Shown here: positions 18,334 through 28,202 of the stretch, one piece after another
How the letters are laid out: the number at the start of each line of letters is the position of its first letter
Position numbering within the stretch: the stretch's first letter is position 1
NCBI GenBank assembly: GCA_947503885.1
Contig: CANNFD010000005.1
Location: forward strand, 186,001-250,000
Direction of reading: 5' to 3'
Source of the DNA: an uncultured Olleya sp.
GTDB lineage: Bacteria; Bacteroidota; Bacteroidia; Flavobacteriales; Flavobacteriaceae
Length of the DNA: 64,000 bases
Translations under genes and position numbers: made by a program
The notes under the pieces: model-generated
Database searches by the model: none
What the model was told of the DNA's origin: nothing
Seen by the model: the letters and a program-made list of their open reading frames with translations, nothing else

Positions 18334-18840
18334 ATGAAACATATTAAATACATTTTACTTTTAGTTACTTCAACAATCCTTTTAGGATGTGGTGCGTATT
18401 CATTTACAGGTGTACAAGATCTTGGGGACGCTAAAACTTTTCAAGTTAATTATTTCCAGAATAATGCGCCATTAATAGAGCCTGGATTAGAGAGAGATTT
18501 TACAATAGCATTACAAGATTTAATTCAAAATCAAACCAGTTTAAGCCTAGTAAACTCAAACGGGGATTTAGTATATGAAGGCGAAATAACAGAATATAGA
18601 ATCTCTCCTACTACTGCAACTGCCAATAGTACAGCTGCACAAAACAGATTAACAATAGGTGTTAATGTTAGATTTTACAATAAAAAAGATGACGAGAATG
18701 ATTTTGATAGAAAGTTCTCTTTTTATTATGATTATACTGGAAGTCAACTATTATCAGGAGCAATTAAAGCAACTGCTTTTGAAGAAATATTTGAACGTTT
18801 AACTCAAGATATTTTTAACGCATCACTAGCAAATTGGTAA
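18334..18840 (+). CDS. lptE: LptE family LPS-assembly lipoprotein
   Basis: LptE plugs the outer-membrane LptD barrel and helps deliver lipopolysaccharide to the cell surface. The 168-residue product has a lipoprotein signal ending LLGCGAYSFTG (cysteine at about residue 19). It is followed by the alpha/beta fold typical of Bacteroidota LptE: a strand pair with TFQVNYFQNNAP, a helix with RDFTIALQDLIQNQTSLSL, GDLVYEGEITEYRISP, and a C-terminal amphipathic helix. The same order of sigma-54 activator, lptE, TPR-like gene and secG is, to my knowledge, common in Flavobacteriaceae. It ends 4 bases before the next gene. Function is assigned by family resemblance and context; LptE proteins are poorly conserved in sequence. 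Confidence 0.85.
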   Translation: MKHIKYILLLVTSTILLGCGAYSFTGVQDLGDAKTFQVNYFQNNAPLIEPGLERDFTIALQDLIQNQTSLSLVNSNGDLVYEGEITEYRISPTTATANSTAAQNRLTIGVNVRFYNKKDDENDFDRKFSFYYDYTGSQLLSGAIKATAFEEIFERLTQDIFNASLANW

Positions 18841-18844
18841 ACAA

Positions 18845-19825
18845 ATGACTAGCCTAGAATTATCAACCTTACTCCAAAAACCAGAATTAATCAATGCTGA
18901 TCAAACAGATTTGCTAGATGGTATATTAAAGGAGTTTCCGTATTTTCAATCCGCTAGAGCTATACATCTTAAAGGATTAAAAAACAAAGATAGTTTTAAA
19001 TACAACCAAGCTTTAAAAACAAATGCAGCCTATACTACTGACAGAAGTATATTGTTTGACTTTATAACCTCAGATAGTTTTAATCAAAATGAAGTTTCAG
19101 AATACATAAAACACAACTCTGATTATATAAATGATTTAGATGTTTTTGTAGAAGACATATCACTAAGTCCTAATTTAAATTATGAAGAACGTTTAAAAAA
19201 GCAAATTCAGGAAGTTAATGATATATTAGACCCTGAACTGTTTCAGCCTAAAGTTGAAGAAAAAGAAATAGTAAAACAAACTACAGACACAAATAAATCA
19301 ACTAAAAACAGCGAAGAAGACGCAATAGACTCCGAAGCAGAAAAAGCAAAAGATATTTTAAAAGTTGGCACACCTTTAGACTTTGATAAAACTGAAACCC
19401 ATAGTTTTAATGAATGGTTAAACATTGCTAAGTTTAAGCCTATAAGCAGACAAGAGAACAATAAAGAAGAAGATATTGTTGTAGAAAAAAAAGAGGCTAC
19501 TAATCAAGACAAAAATGACAAAACCATTGATGAGAACAATCAAGACACTATTGAACGCGCTAAAAAGTTTGAATTAATAGATCAATTTATCACAAAAAAT
19601 CCGAAGCTAGAAGCTAAAAAAGCAAATGTTACTACCCATAATATTGCTAAGCAACAAATGATACAGCCAGAATCATTAATGACTGAAACTTTAGCACGTA
19701 TTTATGTCGAACAAAAGAACTACAAAAAAGCAATTCAATCTTATAAAATTTTAATTTTGAAATATCCAGAAAAAAGTGGTTTCTTTGCAGACCAAATTAA
19801 AGCAATAAAAAAATTACAAGAATAA
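18845..19825 (+). CDS. Hypothetical protein with C-terminal TPR-like helices
   Basis: A 326-residue protein without signal peptide or membrane segment. The first about 125 residues form a helical domain (begins MTSLELSTLLQKPELI, with FPYFQSARAIHLKGLKN). The middle (about 130-260) is highly charged and rich in Lys, Glu, Asp, Asn and Thr, probably disordered. The end carries a TPR-like helix pair (TLARIYVEQKNYKKAIQSY, then LILKYPEKS). It lies between lptE and secG with gaps of 4 and 13 bases, so it is almost certainly part of the same transcript and is probably cytoplasmic. I know of no tested function. Confidence 0.8.
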   Translation: MTSLELSTLLQKPELINADQTDLLDGILKEFPYFQSARAIHLKGLKNKDSFKYNQALKTNAAYTTDRSILFDFITSDSFNQNEVSEYIKHNSDYINDLDVFVEDISLSPNLNYEERLKKQIQEVNDILDPELFQPKVEEKEIVKQTTDTNKSTKNSEEDAIDSEAEKAKDILKVGTPLDFDKTETHSFNEWLNIAKFKPISRQENNKEEDIVVEKKEATNQDKNDKTIDENNQDTIERAKKFELIDQFITKNPKLEAKKANVTTHNIAKQQMIQPESLMTETLARIYVEQKNYKKAIQSYKILILKYPEKSGFFADQIKAIKKLQE

Positions 19826-19838
19826 ATAACATATTATA

Positions 19839-20198
19839 ATGAGCACATTTGCAATCTTTTTAGTCCTAATCGTAATAGTAGCATTTCTACTAGTAGTAGT
19901 TATCATGGTACAAAACCCTAAAGGCGGAGGATTATCTTCTTCTTTTGGAGGAGGTGGTACACAACAATTAGGTGGTGTTAAAAAAACTACAGACTTTTTA
20001 GATAAAAGTACTTGGACGTTAGCTACTATCCTATTAGCATTAATTTTAGCTTCTAGCTTAGGTATTGAAAGAAACGGTACAACTGGAGAATCTAAAATTT
20101 TAGAAAGTGATAATATAGAGCTTCCTACACCAGTAGAGACTACTACACCTTCTACAGATGAAGCAACTAAAGTAATAGAGCCGGAAACAGGAGAATAA
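19839..20198 (+). CDS. secG: Preprotein translocase subunit SecG
   Basis: Small membrane subunit that assists SecYEG-dependent export. Two helices are visible (about residues 3-24 and 57-75), joined by the conserved cytoplasmic VQNPKGGGLSSSFGGGGTQ loop. The C-terminal tail after the second helix is acidic and rich in Thr/Pro (119 residues in total), a common extension in Bacteroidota. It is the last gene before the terminator at 20221, so it closes the miaB-to-secG unit. Confidence 0.94.
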   Translation: MSTFAIFLVLIVIVAFLLVVVIMVQNPKGGGLSSSFGGGGTQQLGGVKKTTDFLDKSTWTLATILLALILASSLGIERNGTTGESKILESDNIELPTPVETTTPSTDEATKVIEPETGE

Positions 20199-20220
20199 TC
20201 CCGTTATAAAACATAATAAA

Positions 20221-20250
20221 AATGCCAACTTAATCAGTTGGCATTTTTTG
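20221..20250 (+). terminator. Rho-independent terminator after secG
   Basis: AATGCCAACT (20221-20230) pairs with AGTTGGCATT (20236-20245) around a 5-base loop, with T-rich sequence following. Confidence 0.8.
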
Positions 20251-20263
20251 TTTCTGCAAGTTT

Positions 20264-20295
20264 GTCAGTTGACTTCTATTGGCACATTTTTAGCT
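20264..20295 (+). promoter_or_regulatory. Sigma-54-type promoter upstream of groESL
   Basis: TTGGCAC (20279-20285) carries the -24 GG at 20281-20282. TTTAGCT carries the -12 GC at 20293-20294, with exactly 10 bases between the GG and GC pairs as in sigma-54 promoters. The predicted start is near 20306, about 33 bases before groES. A small palindrome GTCAGTTGAC (20264-20273) abuts it upstream. I see no CIRCE-type operator. Match and spacing are seen directly; use is inferred from the consensus and the nearby activator gene. Confidence 0.6.
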
Positions 20296-20338
20296 TATCA
20301 TTAAGCACTATTATTAAAATTAATAAAACATATATACA

Positions 20339-20617
20339 ATGAGTAAATTAAACATCAAGCCACTTGCAGATCGTGTACTTGTTGAGGCACTTCCTGCTGA
20401 AACACAAACAGCTTCTGGTTTATACATACCAGACACAGCTCAAGAAAAACAACATAAAGGTACTATCGTTGCTGTAGGTAATGGTAAAAAGGACGAACCT
20501 TTAACTGTTAAAGTTGGTGACACTGTACTTTACGGAAAGTATTCAGGTTCTGAAATCAAATTAGAAGGTAAAGCGTATTTAATGATGCGTGAAGAAGACA
20601 TAATGGCTATAATCTAA
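20339..20617 (+). CDS. groS: Co-chaperonin GroES
   Basis: The 92-residue lid of the GroEL chamber. It begins with the family pattern [11 protein letters not shown], has the mobile-loop region ([17 protein letters not shown], residues about 21-37) and the closing GEAYL-type strand ([18 protein letters not shown]). It starts about 33 bases after the predicted sigma-54 transcript start and is separated from groEL by 110 bases containing structured inverted repeats. Confidence 0.98.
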   Translation: MSKLNIKPLADRVLVEALPAETQTASGLYIPDTAQEKQHKGTIVAVGNGKKDEPLTVKVGDTVLYGKYSGSEIKLEGKAYLMMREEDIMAII

Positions 20618-20621
20618 ATAG

Positions 20622-20711
20622 TTATTAGCTATTGGCATCTTGCCTTTAGCTGGATTCCAAATTTAAAATTCAACTAATATTTTTTAGCTACTCACAGAGT
20701 AATAGCTAAAA
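20622..20711 (+). repeat. Structured inverted-repeat element between groES and groEL
   Basis: The 110-base spacer starts and ends with TTAGCTATT (20625-20633) and its reverse complement AATAGCTAA (20701-20709). Inside are two hairpins: AGCTA..GGCA / TGCC..TAGCT (20627-20651), and TTTTAGCTACTC / GAGTA-bulge-GCTAAAA (20682-20711), the latter ending 16 bases before the groEL ATG. It may be a small mobile repeat or an RNA structure that sets the groES/groEL ratio. Confidence 0.55.
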
Positions 20712-20715
20712 GTAA

Positions 20716-22362
<1,647 letters not shown>

Positions 22363-22385
22363 AATACATTTCACAATTACATAAT

Positions 22386-22418
22386 AAAAAAGCCTCAACA
22401 AATGTTGAGGCTTTTTTT
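22386..22418. terminator. Bidirectional terminator between groEL and the T9SS cargo gene
   Basis: Stem AGCCTCAACA / TGTTGAGGCT with a 2-base loop, flanked by A-run and T-run, so it can stop transcripts from both sides. Confidence 0.85.
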
Positions 22419-22437
22419 ATACTTATAAAAGTAAGAC

Positions 22438-25400
22438 TTAATTAATAGTTACCTTTTTAGATAATACTCTACCATTTTTTAAAGTAACATCTACTACATA
22501 TACGCCTGTGCTTAGGTTATTAAGATTAACCCCAGAACTAACTTGACCTGAAGTTACACTTGATAAACGCATAACATTTTGACCTAACATATTAACTAAA
22601 TTTAAAGTCTTAACATCTTGATTTAACCCTTTAATAAATAATTGATTTTGATTATTGTTTACAAAAATTGAGACATCATTATTGGACTCAAACTCTTCAT
22701 TAGTTAAAGACTCTCCAGAAGTAAACACAATTTTAAAACGGTCTGCATCTTCACCAGCTACAGCACTAAAATTATAATCCCCCGATTTTAAATCGTGATA
22801 AACACCAGTTAAAGCATCATATAAATAAATATCTTGTGCAATATCAATGTTCTCTGTTTCAATCATTGCAATAGAAAATGTAACAGTTGCATCACTTATT
22901 AATTTTAAAGCTATTTCTTTATTTGGTTGAATAGGAGAATAAGCTTGGATTGCATAATTTTCGTTATTTAAAGTTGAAAGTAAATCATTAGCAAATGCTT
23001 CTTTTACTTTAGCATCGTATCCATAATCAAATCCTTCATCCGAAGTATTATTACCAAAAACTAATAATAGCTCTCTTTGTAAATTATTAGATGTTGTAAA
23101 TTCTAATCTTATTTTTTCTAAATCAGAGTTATTAGTTTCAGTGCTATTACTTGCAGAAGTTCTTATAAAAATTGAAGAACCGGATGCTTCTGTTTTAAAA
23201 GCTCTTTGATCATTTTCAAATTTAATATTTCCAGTTCCAACTATTTCTGTCATAAACCCTTGCCCTACCGGTATAAATCTTTCAGGTGTTTTTGTCCCAT
23301 CCTGAGATCCATTATCAGCACCATTTAATCCTGAAAATTGATAAGCTTTTACACCTCCCGATAAATTTAATGTCGCATAACCACCTTGATATTGGTTTAA
23401 AACATGACTATCTCCACCCCATTGCTCCCATAAATAAACTGCTCCGTTAATTAAGCCAGAGTTATCTACAATAAACTCGTTAATATCTAAAGCAGAAGGG
23501 TAAGGATTTCCTAATAAATATTCCGTCTTTGTAGATCCCCCTGTAGAACCTGGTCCTCCAACATCATTAACACTAATTAAAATTTGACCATTATTAGGCT
23601 TTCCTTCATATATATATTCAAAATCAGTAGCACCCACTCCTGTCCCTTTTTGAGTATAACCTACTCCTGCTTCTATCGCAGAGTTTTCATTTAATGGAGC
23701 CCATTGGTAGTAATTTACACCATTTTTAAAGGTATATAACCAACTTGAACTTAAAGTTGCTGGTGTAGTTGTTGGCGGTGTATAACTAGAAGTAAATTGA
23801 ATATCACCATTTACATCATTAAGCATATTTAAAGAAAAGTCTGTATTGTTAGCTGTTGTGCTTTGCCCCCCTACTGGAGAACTCCAATAATTATACCTGT
23901 AAACATTATTTGTCCCTTGTTGACGTCTTAAAATTTTACCAGAGCTAGTCACTTCTAATTCACTCCAATTTGTTTGTAATAATTGCGATTCGCCTTTTAA
24001 ATCTAAAGTTCCGTCAAGTTCTAAATACCAACTATTTTCTACTTTATTATCACCATTAACTATTAATGTTTTGTTAGCGTCAATTATCAATCCTAGGTTG
24101 GTATGGCTGTCATTAGTAGTTACATTGTTTTTGACATGCACTATTGACCAATCTTTATTTGGTAAGTTTTCGATATCCCAAACATCTCCATGTAACCATG
24201 TGCTTTCTGCTGTCCAAACTCCGTCATTAGCTGTCTGATATGGCATAGGCGCTGTTTGATCTTGAATAGTTGAAATGTTATTCAACCTTAAATTATGTGT
24301 AGAATTTGATTGGTCATATGTAATACCATTAACAACATTTGTCATAGGGTAATAAGCCTCTAAAGCTGACCATTGCACACGATTTGTAGAAGTAAAATCA
24401 ATAATATCTTTATTTATAATAGCTCCATTTACAAACCCTGCATTGTTATCGATTTCTTGATAAACAATACTTTGAAGCTGATTAGAAGTTAAAGCCTTTT
24501 TAAAAACCCTAACCTCGTCAATATTTCCATTTAAATGTCCAAAACCAGCAGTACTTGTGTTTGTAGGATATCTACCAATAGTAAACTCTCTAGTAGAATA
24601 GACATGAGGTGTCCCCCAAAAGTTTTTAGTAAGTAAATCAGAATTTAATAAAGGATCTGTTTTAGTACCAACCAGTTCTCCATTAACATATAACTTAATA
24701 GAAGACGTTGAAGCATCAAATACACCTGCAATGTGATACCATAGGTCACTTTCTATAGTTAAATTTAAAGACGTATCTGGAGCAACTGTAAAACTAGCAC
24801 TTGGATAATCACTCGAAATTGTAACTTGATCCTGTGTATACACCACAAAGTTTGGAACTCTACCTGTGCTTATATATAATCTTAAGTTTTCTTGACCTGC
24901 AATACTATATAGGTTAGGTAATGTTGTATTATTACCGTCAATTTTCACCCATCCCATAATTGTTGCCTCAGTCCAATCTGCTATAAAATTAGGAGTATCA
25001 AGGTAATCATCAGTCCCATCAAAATCGATGGTATTAGAGCCTATTACAGCAGTATAATCATCTCTATAATCTAAGTCTCCACCGGTTGAAGCATCTGCAT
25101 CAAAATCTCCAAAAGAAGTAGTTAAGTCTGCAACATTTCCCGTAGTAACCTCATCATTACAATCATATATTGAAGTTTGACTATCAAAATTATTATCTAA
25201 TCCATCTTTGTCAATATCATTGTTAGAAACTGTTCCAGCATGACCATTTTCATCAATATCTAAAATACCATCATTGTCAGTATCTGTATCTAAATAATCA
25301 GGTAAGTCAGTCCCATCTGTGTTGACAGGTAAAAAACCTCCTCCATAATTAGTATATAAACCACTATTAATTCCTGATGTTACTACAACTCCACTTGGCG

Positions 25401-26391
25401 CTAAATAACCTGCTGTAGTTTGTGCTTCTACATTATCTGGGATTCCATCATTATCAACATCAATATCTAATTGTGGTTGACACAAAAAACTATAAGACAA
25501 ACTATCTAAACCATGAGGATCATGTGTTGACGCCCCTAATGCACCAGAAATTAAAATATGTCTAATCGCTACATGACTAACAGGGTCACTTGTTACAAAA
25601 CCTATAGTATTTTCTCTATTCTGACCTGCTTGTACAGTTCCTTTAAAAACTCCATTTGCATCATATAAATTAATATTTCCTACAACATCATTACCAATAT
25701 AGTTATTACTAAAATACGCAACCAAATTACCATCAGCATACACTTCATAATTCATTACTGCAGAATTAGAATTTGTATCATAAATATCTACAAAATCAAA
25801 ACTAAACGAAGCGACTGACTCAGTAAAATTAATATTTACTGTATAATAATCTCCTGCTTGATTACCTACTTCTGGATAAACATACAATCCATTTGATGGT
25901 CCGCTTCCTGAAGTAAATCCACCAGAAGTAGTTGTTCTAAATTGATGTATAGGGGTAGCTCTATAAATATAGTTATGTTCAAAATCCAAAGTCCCATTAG
26001 CAAATGTACCTAAAGTAGTTGTTGCTGTTCCTGGTGTAACTTGAGTGAAAGAGTAATCTAATGCTCCATTAAGTACTGTTAAAGGTTGACCTCTATCATA
26101 TACTTCTTTCTGAAAACCAGACTCTTGATATCCAAGTCCATTGGTATTAGCACCAATTGTAAAAACTTTAAATTGACCAAGCTCCCATGTAATCTTGTCT
26201 GATTTAGCAACAGCTGCACCAGAAATAGCTGGACACTCAATAGTATCAATAATTCCATCGTTATCATCATCGACATCAAGTCTATCGATAACACCATCAT
26301 TATCAAAATCTGATTCTTGTGCTTGTATTGTAAAAGACAAACATAACATCGCGCTAAAAAGCACACTGAAAAACAAAGTAGTTTTCTTCAT
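22438..26391 (-). CDS. Large secreted T9SS cargo protein with LamG domain and calcium-type repeats
   Basis: A 1317-residue exported protein. It has a signal peptide (MKKTTLFFSVLFSAML, cut near AQE at residue about 25). A thrombospondin type-3-like calcium repeat follows (DNDGVIDRLDVDDDNDGIID, about 29-48), and more of these lie around residues 305-395. A LamG/concanavalin-like lectin domain comes next (DFDGTDDYLDTPNF; KLYVNGELVGTK, about 455-650), then a long beta-rich region. A type A T9SS sorting domain (SSGVNLNNLSTGVYVVDV to the KKVTIN end) forms the last about 80 residues. By family it would be exported by Sec, then by the T9SS, and retained at or released from the surface, possibly binding glycans. 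It stands alone with its own -7 element upstream. Confidence 0.9.
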   Translation of the reverse strand: MKKTTLFFSVLFSAMLCLSFTIQAQESDFDNDGVIDRLDVDDDNDGIIDTIECPAISGAAVAKSDKITWELGQFKVFTIGANTNGLGYQESGFQKEVYDRGQPLTVLNGALDYSFTQVTPGTATTTLGTFANGTLDFEHNYIYRATPIHQFRTTTSGGFTSGSGPSNGLYVYPEVGNQAGDYYTVNINFTESVASFSFDFVDIYDTNSNSAVMNYEVYADGNLVAYFSNNYIGNDVVGNINLYDANGVFKGTVQAGQNRENTIGFVTSDPVSHVAIRHILISGALGASTHDPHGLDSLSYSFLCQPQLDIDVDNDGIPDNVEAQTTAGYLAPSGVVVTSGINSGLYTNYGGGFLPVNTDGTDLPDYLDTDTDNDGILDIDENGHAGTVSNNDIDKDGLDNNFDSQTSIYDCNDEVTTGNVADLTTSFGDFDADASTGGDLDYRDDYTAVIGSNTIDFDGTDDYLDTPNFIADWTEATIMGWVKIDGNNTTLPNLYSIAGQENLRLYISTGRVPNFVVYTQDQVTISSDYPSASFTVAPDTSLNLTIESDLWYHIAGVFDASTSSIKLYVNGELVGTKTDPLLNSDLLTKNFWGTPHVYSTREFTIGRYPTNTSTAGFGHLNGNIDEVRVFKKALTSNQLQSIVYQEIDNNAGFVNGAIINKDIIDFTSTNRVQWSALEAYYPMTNVVNGITYDQSNSTHNLRLNNISTIQDQTAPMPYQTANDGVWTAESTWLHGDVWDIENLPNKDWSIVHVKNNVTTNDSHTNLGLIIDANKTLIVNGDNKVENSWYLELDGTLDLKGESQLLQTNWSELEVTSSGKILRRQQGTNNVYRYNYWSSPVGGQSTTANNTDFSLNMLNDVNGDIQFTSSYTPPTTTPATLSSSWLYTFKNGVNYYQWAPLNENSAIEAGVGYTQKGTGVGATDFEYIYEGKPNNGQILISVNDVGGPGSTGGSTKTEYLLGNPYPSALDINEFIVDNSGLINGAVYLWEQWGGDSHVLNQYQGGYATLNLSGGVKAYQFSGLNGADNGSQDGTKTPERFIPVGQGFMTEIVGTGNIKFENDQRAFKTEASGSSIFIRTSASNSTETNNSDLEKIRLEFTTSNNLQRELLLVFGNNTSDEGFDYGYDAKVKEAFANDLLSTLNNENYAIQAYSPIQPNKEIALKLISDATVTFSIAMIETENIDIAQDIYLYDALTGVYHDLKSGDYNFSAVAGEDADRFKIVFTSGESLTNEEFESNNDVSIFVNNNQNQLFIKGLNQDVKTLNLVNMLGQNVMRLSSVTSGQVSSGVNLNNLSTGVYVVDVTLKNGRVLSKKVTIN

Positions 26392-26453
26392 AGGTTAAGA
26401 TTTTAAATAGAGGGATAAATTAGTCTCCTTGGGCAAAGAAAACAACTATGAGC

Positions 26454-26461
26454 CAAAAGTA
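26454..26461 (-). promoter_or_regulatory. Predicted -7 element of the T9SS cargo gene
   Basis: TACTTTTG on the minus strand matches TAnnTTTG, about 63 bases before the ATG. No convincing TTG is present at the standard distance. Confidence 0.35.
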
Positions 26462-26595
26462 ACTTTTAACAATACTTTATAATAATTTTTCCGACAAAAG
26501 GTAATTTAATCAGTTTAAAGGTAAGAAATCGCTTATAAATCAGCTGTAATACACTAAATAACAATATTTTATAAAAACTATTTATTTGTTTTTTA

Positions 26596-27024
26596 CTATT
26601 TATTTAATCGATTATAGTAAAAAGCAGGTAACAAAAGAAGTAGTAAAATAGGCTGAATCAAAAATCTACGAATATTAAAAAAGAGGTAATAATTTTCTTG
26701 ATTAGGATCTAAAACAAAATATAAAAAGCAGAGGATTAAAACAAAAAATGAAAGAATATAAATTATAACAGAAAATTTAACCACACTAATATCTTTAAAA
26801 AAGAGATATAAGATACTTAATGACAGAATTGTATTTATTAAAAATCTTAAGCTAGTAAAAGCAACTAATTTTAAGACTTCTTGCCTAGGAGAATCCATAT
26901 ATAAATAGTCATTCTGAAAAAACAATAAGTAAGGATCATAAAACAACTCGTTTTCAAACCACCTTACTAAGGCTAATAAAACAAACAAAAAACTAATCCA
27001 AATATATTTTGAAAACTGTTCCAT
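26596..27024 (-). CDS. Exosortase F system-associated membrane protein
   Basis: A 142-residue, very hydrophobic protein with about four membrane helices (roughly 7-22, 48-70, 78-98 and 115-137). It begins on the base after the xrtF stop codon, so the two are surely co-translated. A small multi-spanning partner at this place is the pattern described for the exosortase F system of Flavobacteriaceae; the residues LFYDPYLLFFQND near the N terminus look family-typical. Its biochemical role is not known to me. Assignment rests on position, size and topology more than on a motif. Confidence 0.75.
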   Translation of the reverse strand: MEQFSKYIWISFLFVLLALVRWFENELFYDPYLLFFQNDYLYMDSPRQEVLKLVAFTSLRFLINTILSLSILYLFFKDISVVKFSVIIYILSFFVLILCFLYFVLDPNQENYYLFFNIRRFLIQPILLLLLLPAFYYNRLNK

Positions 27025-27606
27025 TTACTTATTAATTTTTGAAAAGCGATTCACCCAAATCATCCATAATAAAAATACCATTCCGTAAATTAAAGCGGGA
27101 AAAATAACGGTGTGCAATTCTTCTTTTCTCCATGGGTAATGATATAGCCCTATTGCCAAAACAACAATCCTTATAAGGTTTACACTATAAATTAAGACAC
27201 TACCGGACAACATGTAAAACAATGTAGTTTTAAACTTTCCAGAAAAGGCGACTATAAAAGATATAAATAAAATAATTATACTAGCACTATTACACCCCTC
27301 AATAACTCTTGCTAGATATTTACCGTTTACTATTAACTTCATGGAAGGCTCATCAGGATGCGGTACGACACTTGCAGTATATCCAAAGTTTTCAAGTAAG
27401 TTTTTAGATTGATTAGCGACTATGTTTGTTATATAATCTGGGTAATATTTTCCGCCTTTTGAAGCCTCTAAATAAAAATTATATGCAAGGGTTAATAATC
27501 CATAGACTATTAAAAAGGTAAGGATAAATTTTATAACTGGTTTGTATTTTATTATTAATGATTTCAATAAAAAAAGAATAAATTTTAAGATTTTTAAAGG
27601 GATCAA
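27025..27606 (-). CDS. xrtF: Exosortase family protein XrtF
   Basis: Membrane transpeptidase-like protein of the exosortase/archaeosortase superfamily, which sorts proteins with short C-terminal signals to the cell surface. Five to six hydrophobic helices are present. The predicted catalytic residues are all kept: Cys105 in VIEGCNSASI, Arg146 in VNLIRIVV and His165 in ELHTVIFPA. No ATG exists in frame before residue 89; the start must be a TTG, either at 27606 or, more like the family's usual length, at 27567 (then begins with KSLIIKYKPV). It is divergent from the GAF/fRMsr gene (41 bases apart) and coupled to its associated membrane protein. No substrate with an evident exosortase C-terminal signal is seen in the window. 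Confidence 0.85.
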   Translation of the reverse strand: MIPLKILKFILFLLKSLIIKYKPVIKFILTFLIVYGLLTLAYNFYLEASKGGKYYPDYITNIVANQSKNLLENFGYTASVVPHPDEPSMKLIVNGKYLARVIEGCNSASIIILFISFIVAFSGKFKTTLFYMLSGSVLIYSVNLIRIVVLAIGLYHYPWRKEELHTVIFPALIYGMVFLLWMIWVNRFSKINK

Positions 27607-27647
27607 ATTACGTCTTTTTAAATACTTTTACCAAAATTTTTAAACAA

Positions 27648-28103
27648 ATGACTTTCGAAGCTTTAAAACCACAAGTTGAAACTATAATTTCTAGCACAAT
27701 CATAACTAGAGATGAAAAACTATTACAAATTTGTCAATTACTAGAAAAAAATATAGCACATTATAATTGGGTTGGTTTTTATTTTAAAAACGGAGATAAA
27801 GACGAACTTAAACTAGGACCTTACGTTGGTGCTCCTACAGATCATACAATTATACCTTTTGGAAAAGGGATTTGTGGACAAGTTGCAGTTAGTAATCAAA
27901 ATTTTGTAGTGCCTGATGTGGCAGCACAAGACAATTATATAGCGTGTAGTATTACTGTTAAAGCAGAAATTGTAATCCCAATTTTTGTTAATGGTGAAAA
28001 TATTGGACAAATAGACATCGATTCTAACACTCCCGACCCTTTTACTCAAGCAGACGAGCGCTTTTTAGAGTTTGTATGTAATAAGGTTTCAGAATTGCTA
28101 TAG
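27648..28103 (+). CDS. GAF-domain free methionine-(R)-sulfoxide reductase-like protein
   Basis: A 151-residue single GAF domain of the fRMsr (YebR-like) family, which reduces free methionine-R-sulfoxide with thioredoxin. The family core is clear: YNWVGFYF near residue 39, the IPFGKGICGQVA block with Cys76, and IACSITVKAEIVIPI with Cys100. A third cysteine used for resolution in the enterobacterial enzyme, expected near residue 64-66, is replaced by TDH, so a two-cysteine mechanism would be needed. It is divergent from xrtF and followed by a long perfect inverted repeat before purH. Enzymatic activity is probable but not proven. Confidence 0.85.
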   Translation: MTFEALKPQVETIISSTIITRDEKLLQICQLLEKNIAHYNWVGFYFKNGDKDELKLGPYVGAPTDHTIIPFGKGICGQVAVSNQNFVVPDVAAQDNYIACSITVKAEIVIPIFVNGENIGQIDIDSNTPDPFTQADERFLEFVCNKVSELL

Positions 28104-28119
28104 ATGTTAATAACTACTT

Positions 28120-28158
28120 GTTTTAGTTGAAAAACCAATAAAATTTTTCAACTAAAAC
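28120..28158. repeat. 15-bp perfect inverted repeat between the GAF gene and purH
   Basis: GTTTTAGTTGAAAAA (28120-28134) and TTTTTCAACTAAAAC (28144-28158) flank a 9-base loop. No T-run follows, so it is a weak terminator at best; it lies just upstream of the purH promoter element and could also be an operator. Confidence 0.55.
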
Positions 28159-28172
28159 AAATTAGTTTTGTT

Positions 28173-28180
28173 TAAATTTG
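28173..28180 (+). promoter_or_regulatory. Predicted -7 element of purH
   Basis: TAAATTTG matches TAnnTTTG. A transcript would start near 28186, which rules out the ATG at 28182 and supports translation from 28203. Confidence 0.4.
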
Positions 28181-28202
28181 CATGCTTATTAACACAACTA
28201 TA

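Noticed and set aside
20264-20340. CIRCE operator (HrcA site) before groES
   Set aside because: The consensus TTAGCACTC-N9-GAGTGCTAA is absent; only a short GTCAGTTGAC palindrome and the sigma-54-type elements are seen.
26079-26366. 95-codon frame on the same strand as the T9SS cargo gene, near its start
   Set aside because: It overlaps the signal peptide and calcium-repeat coding region in another frame; the main frame is well supported.
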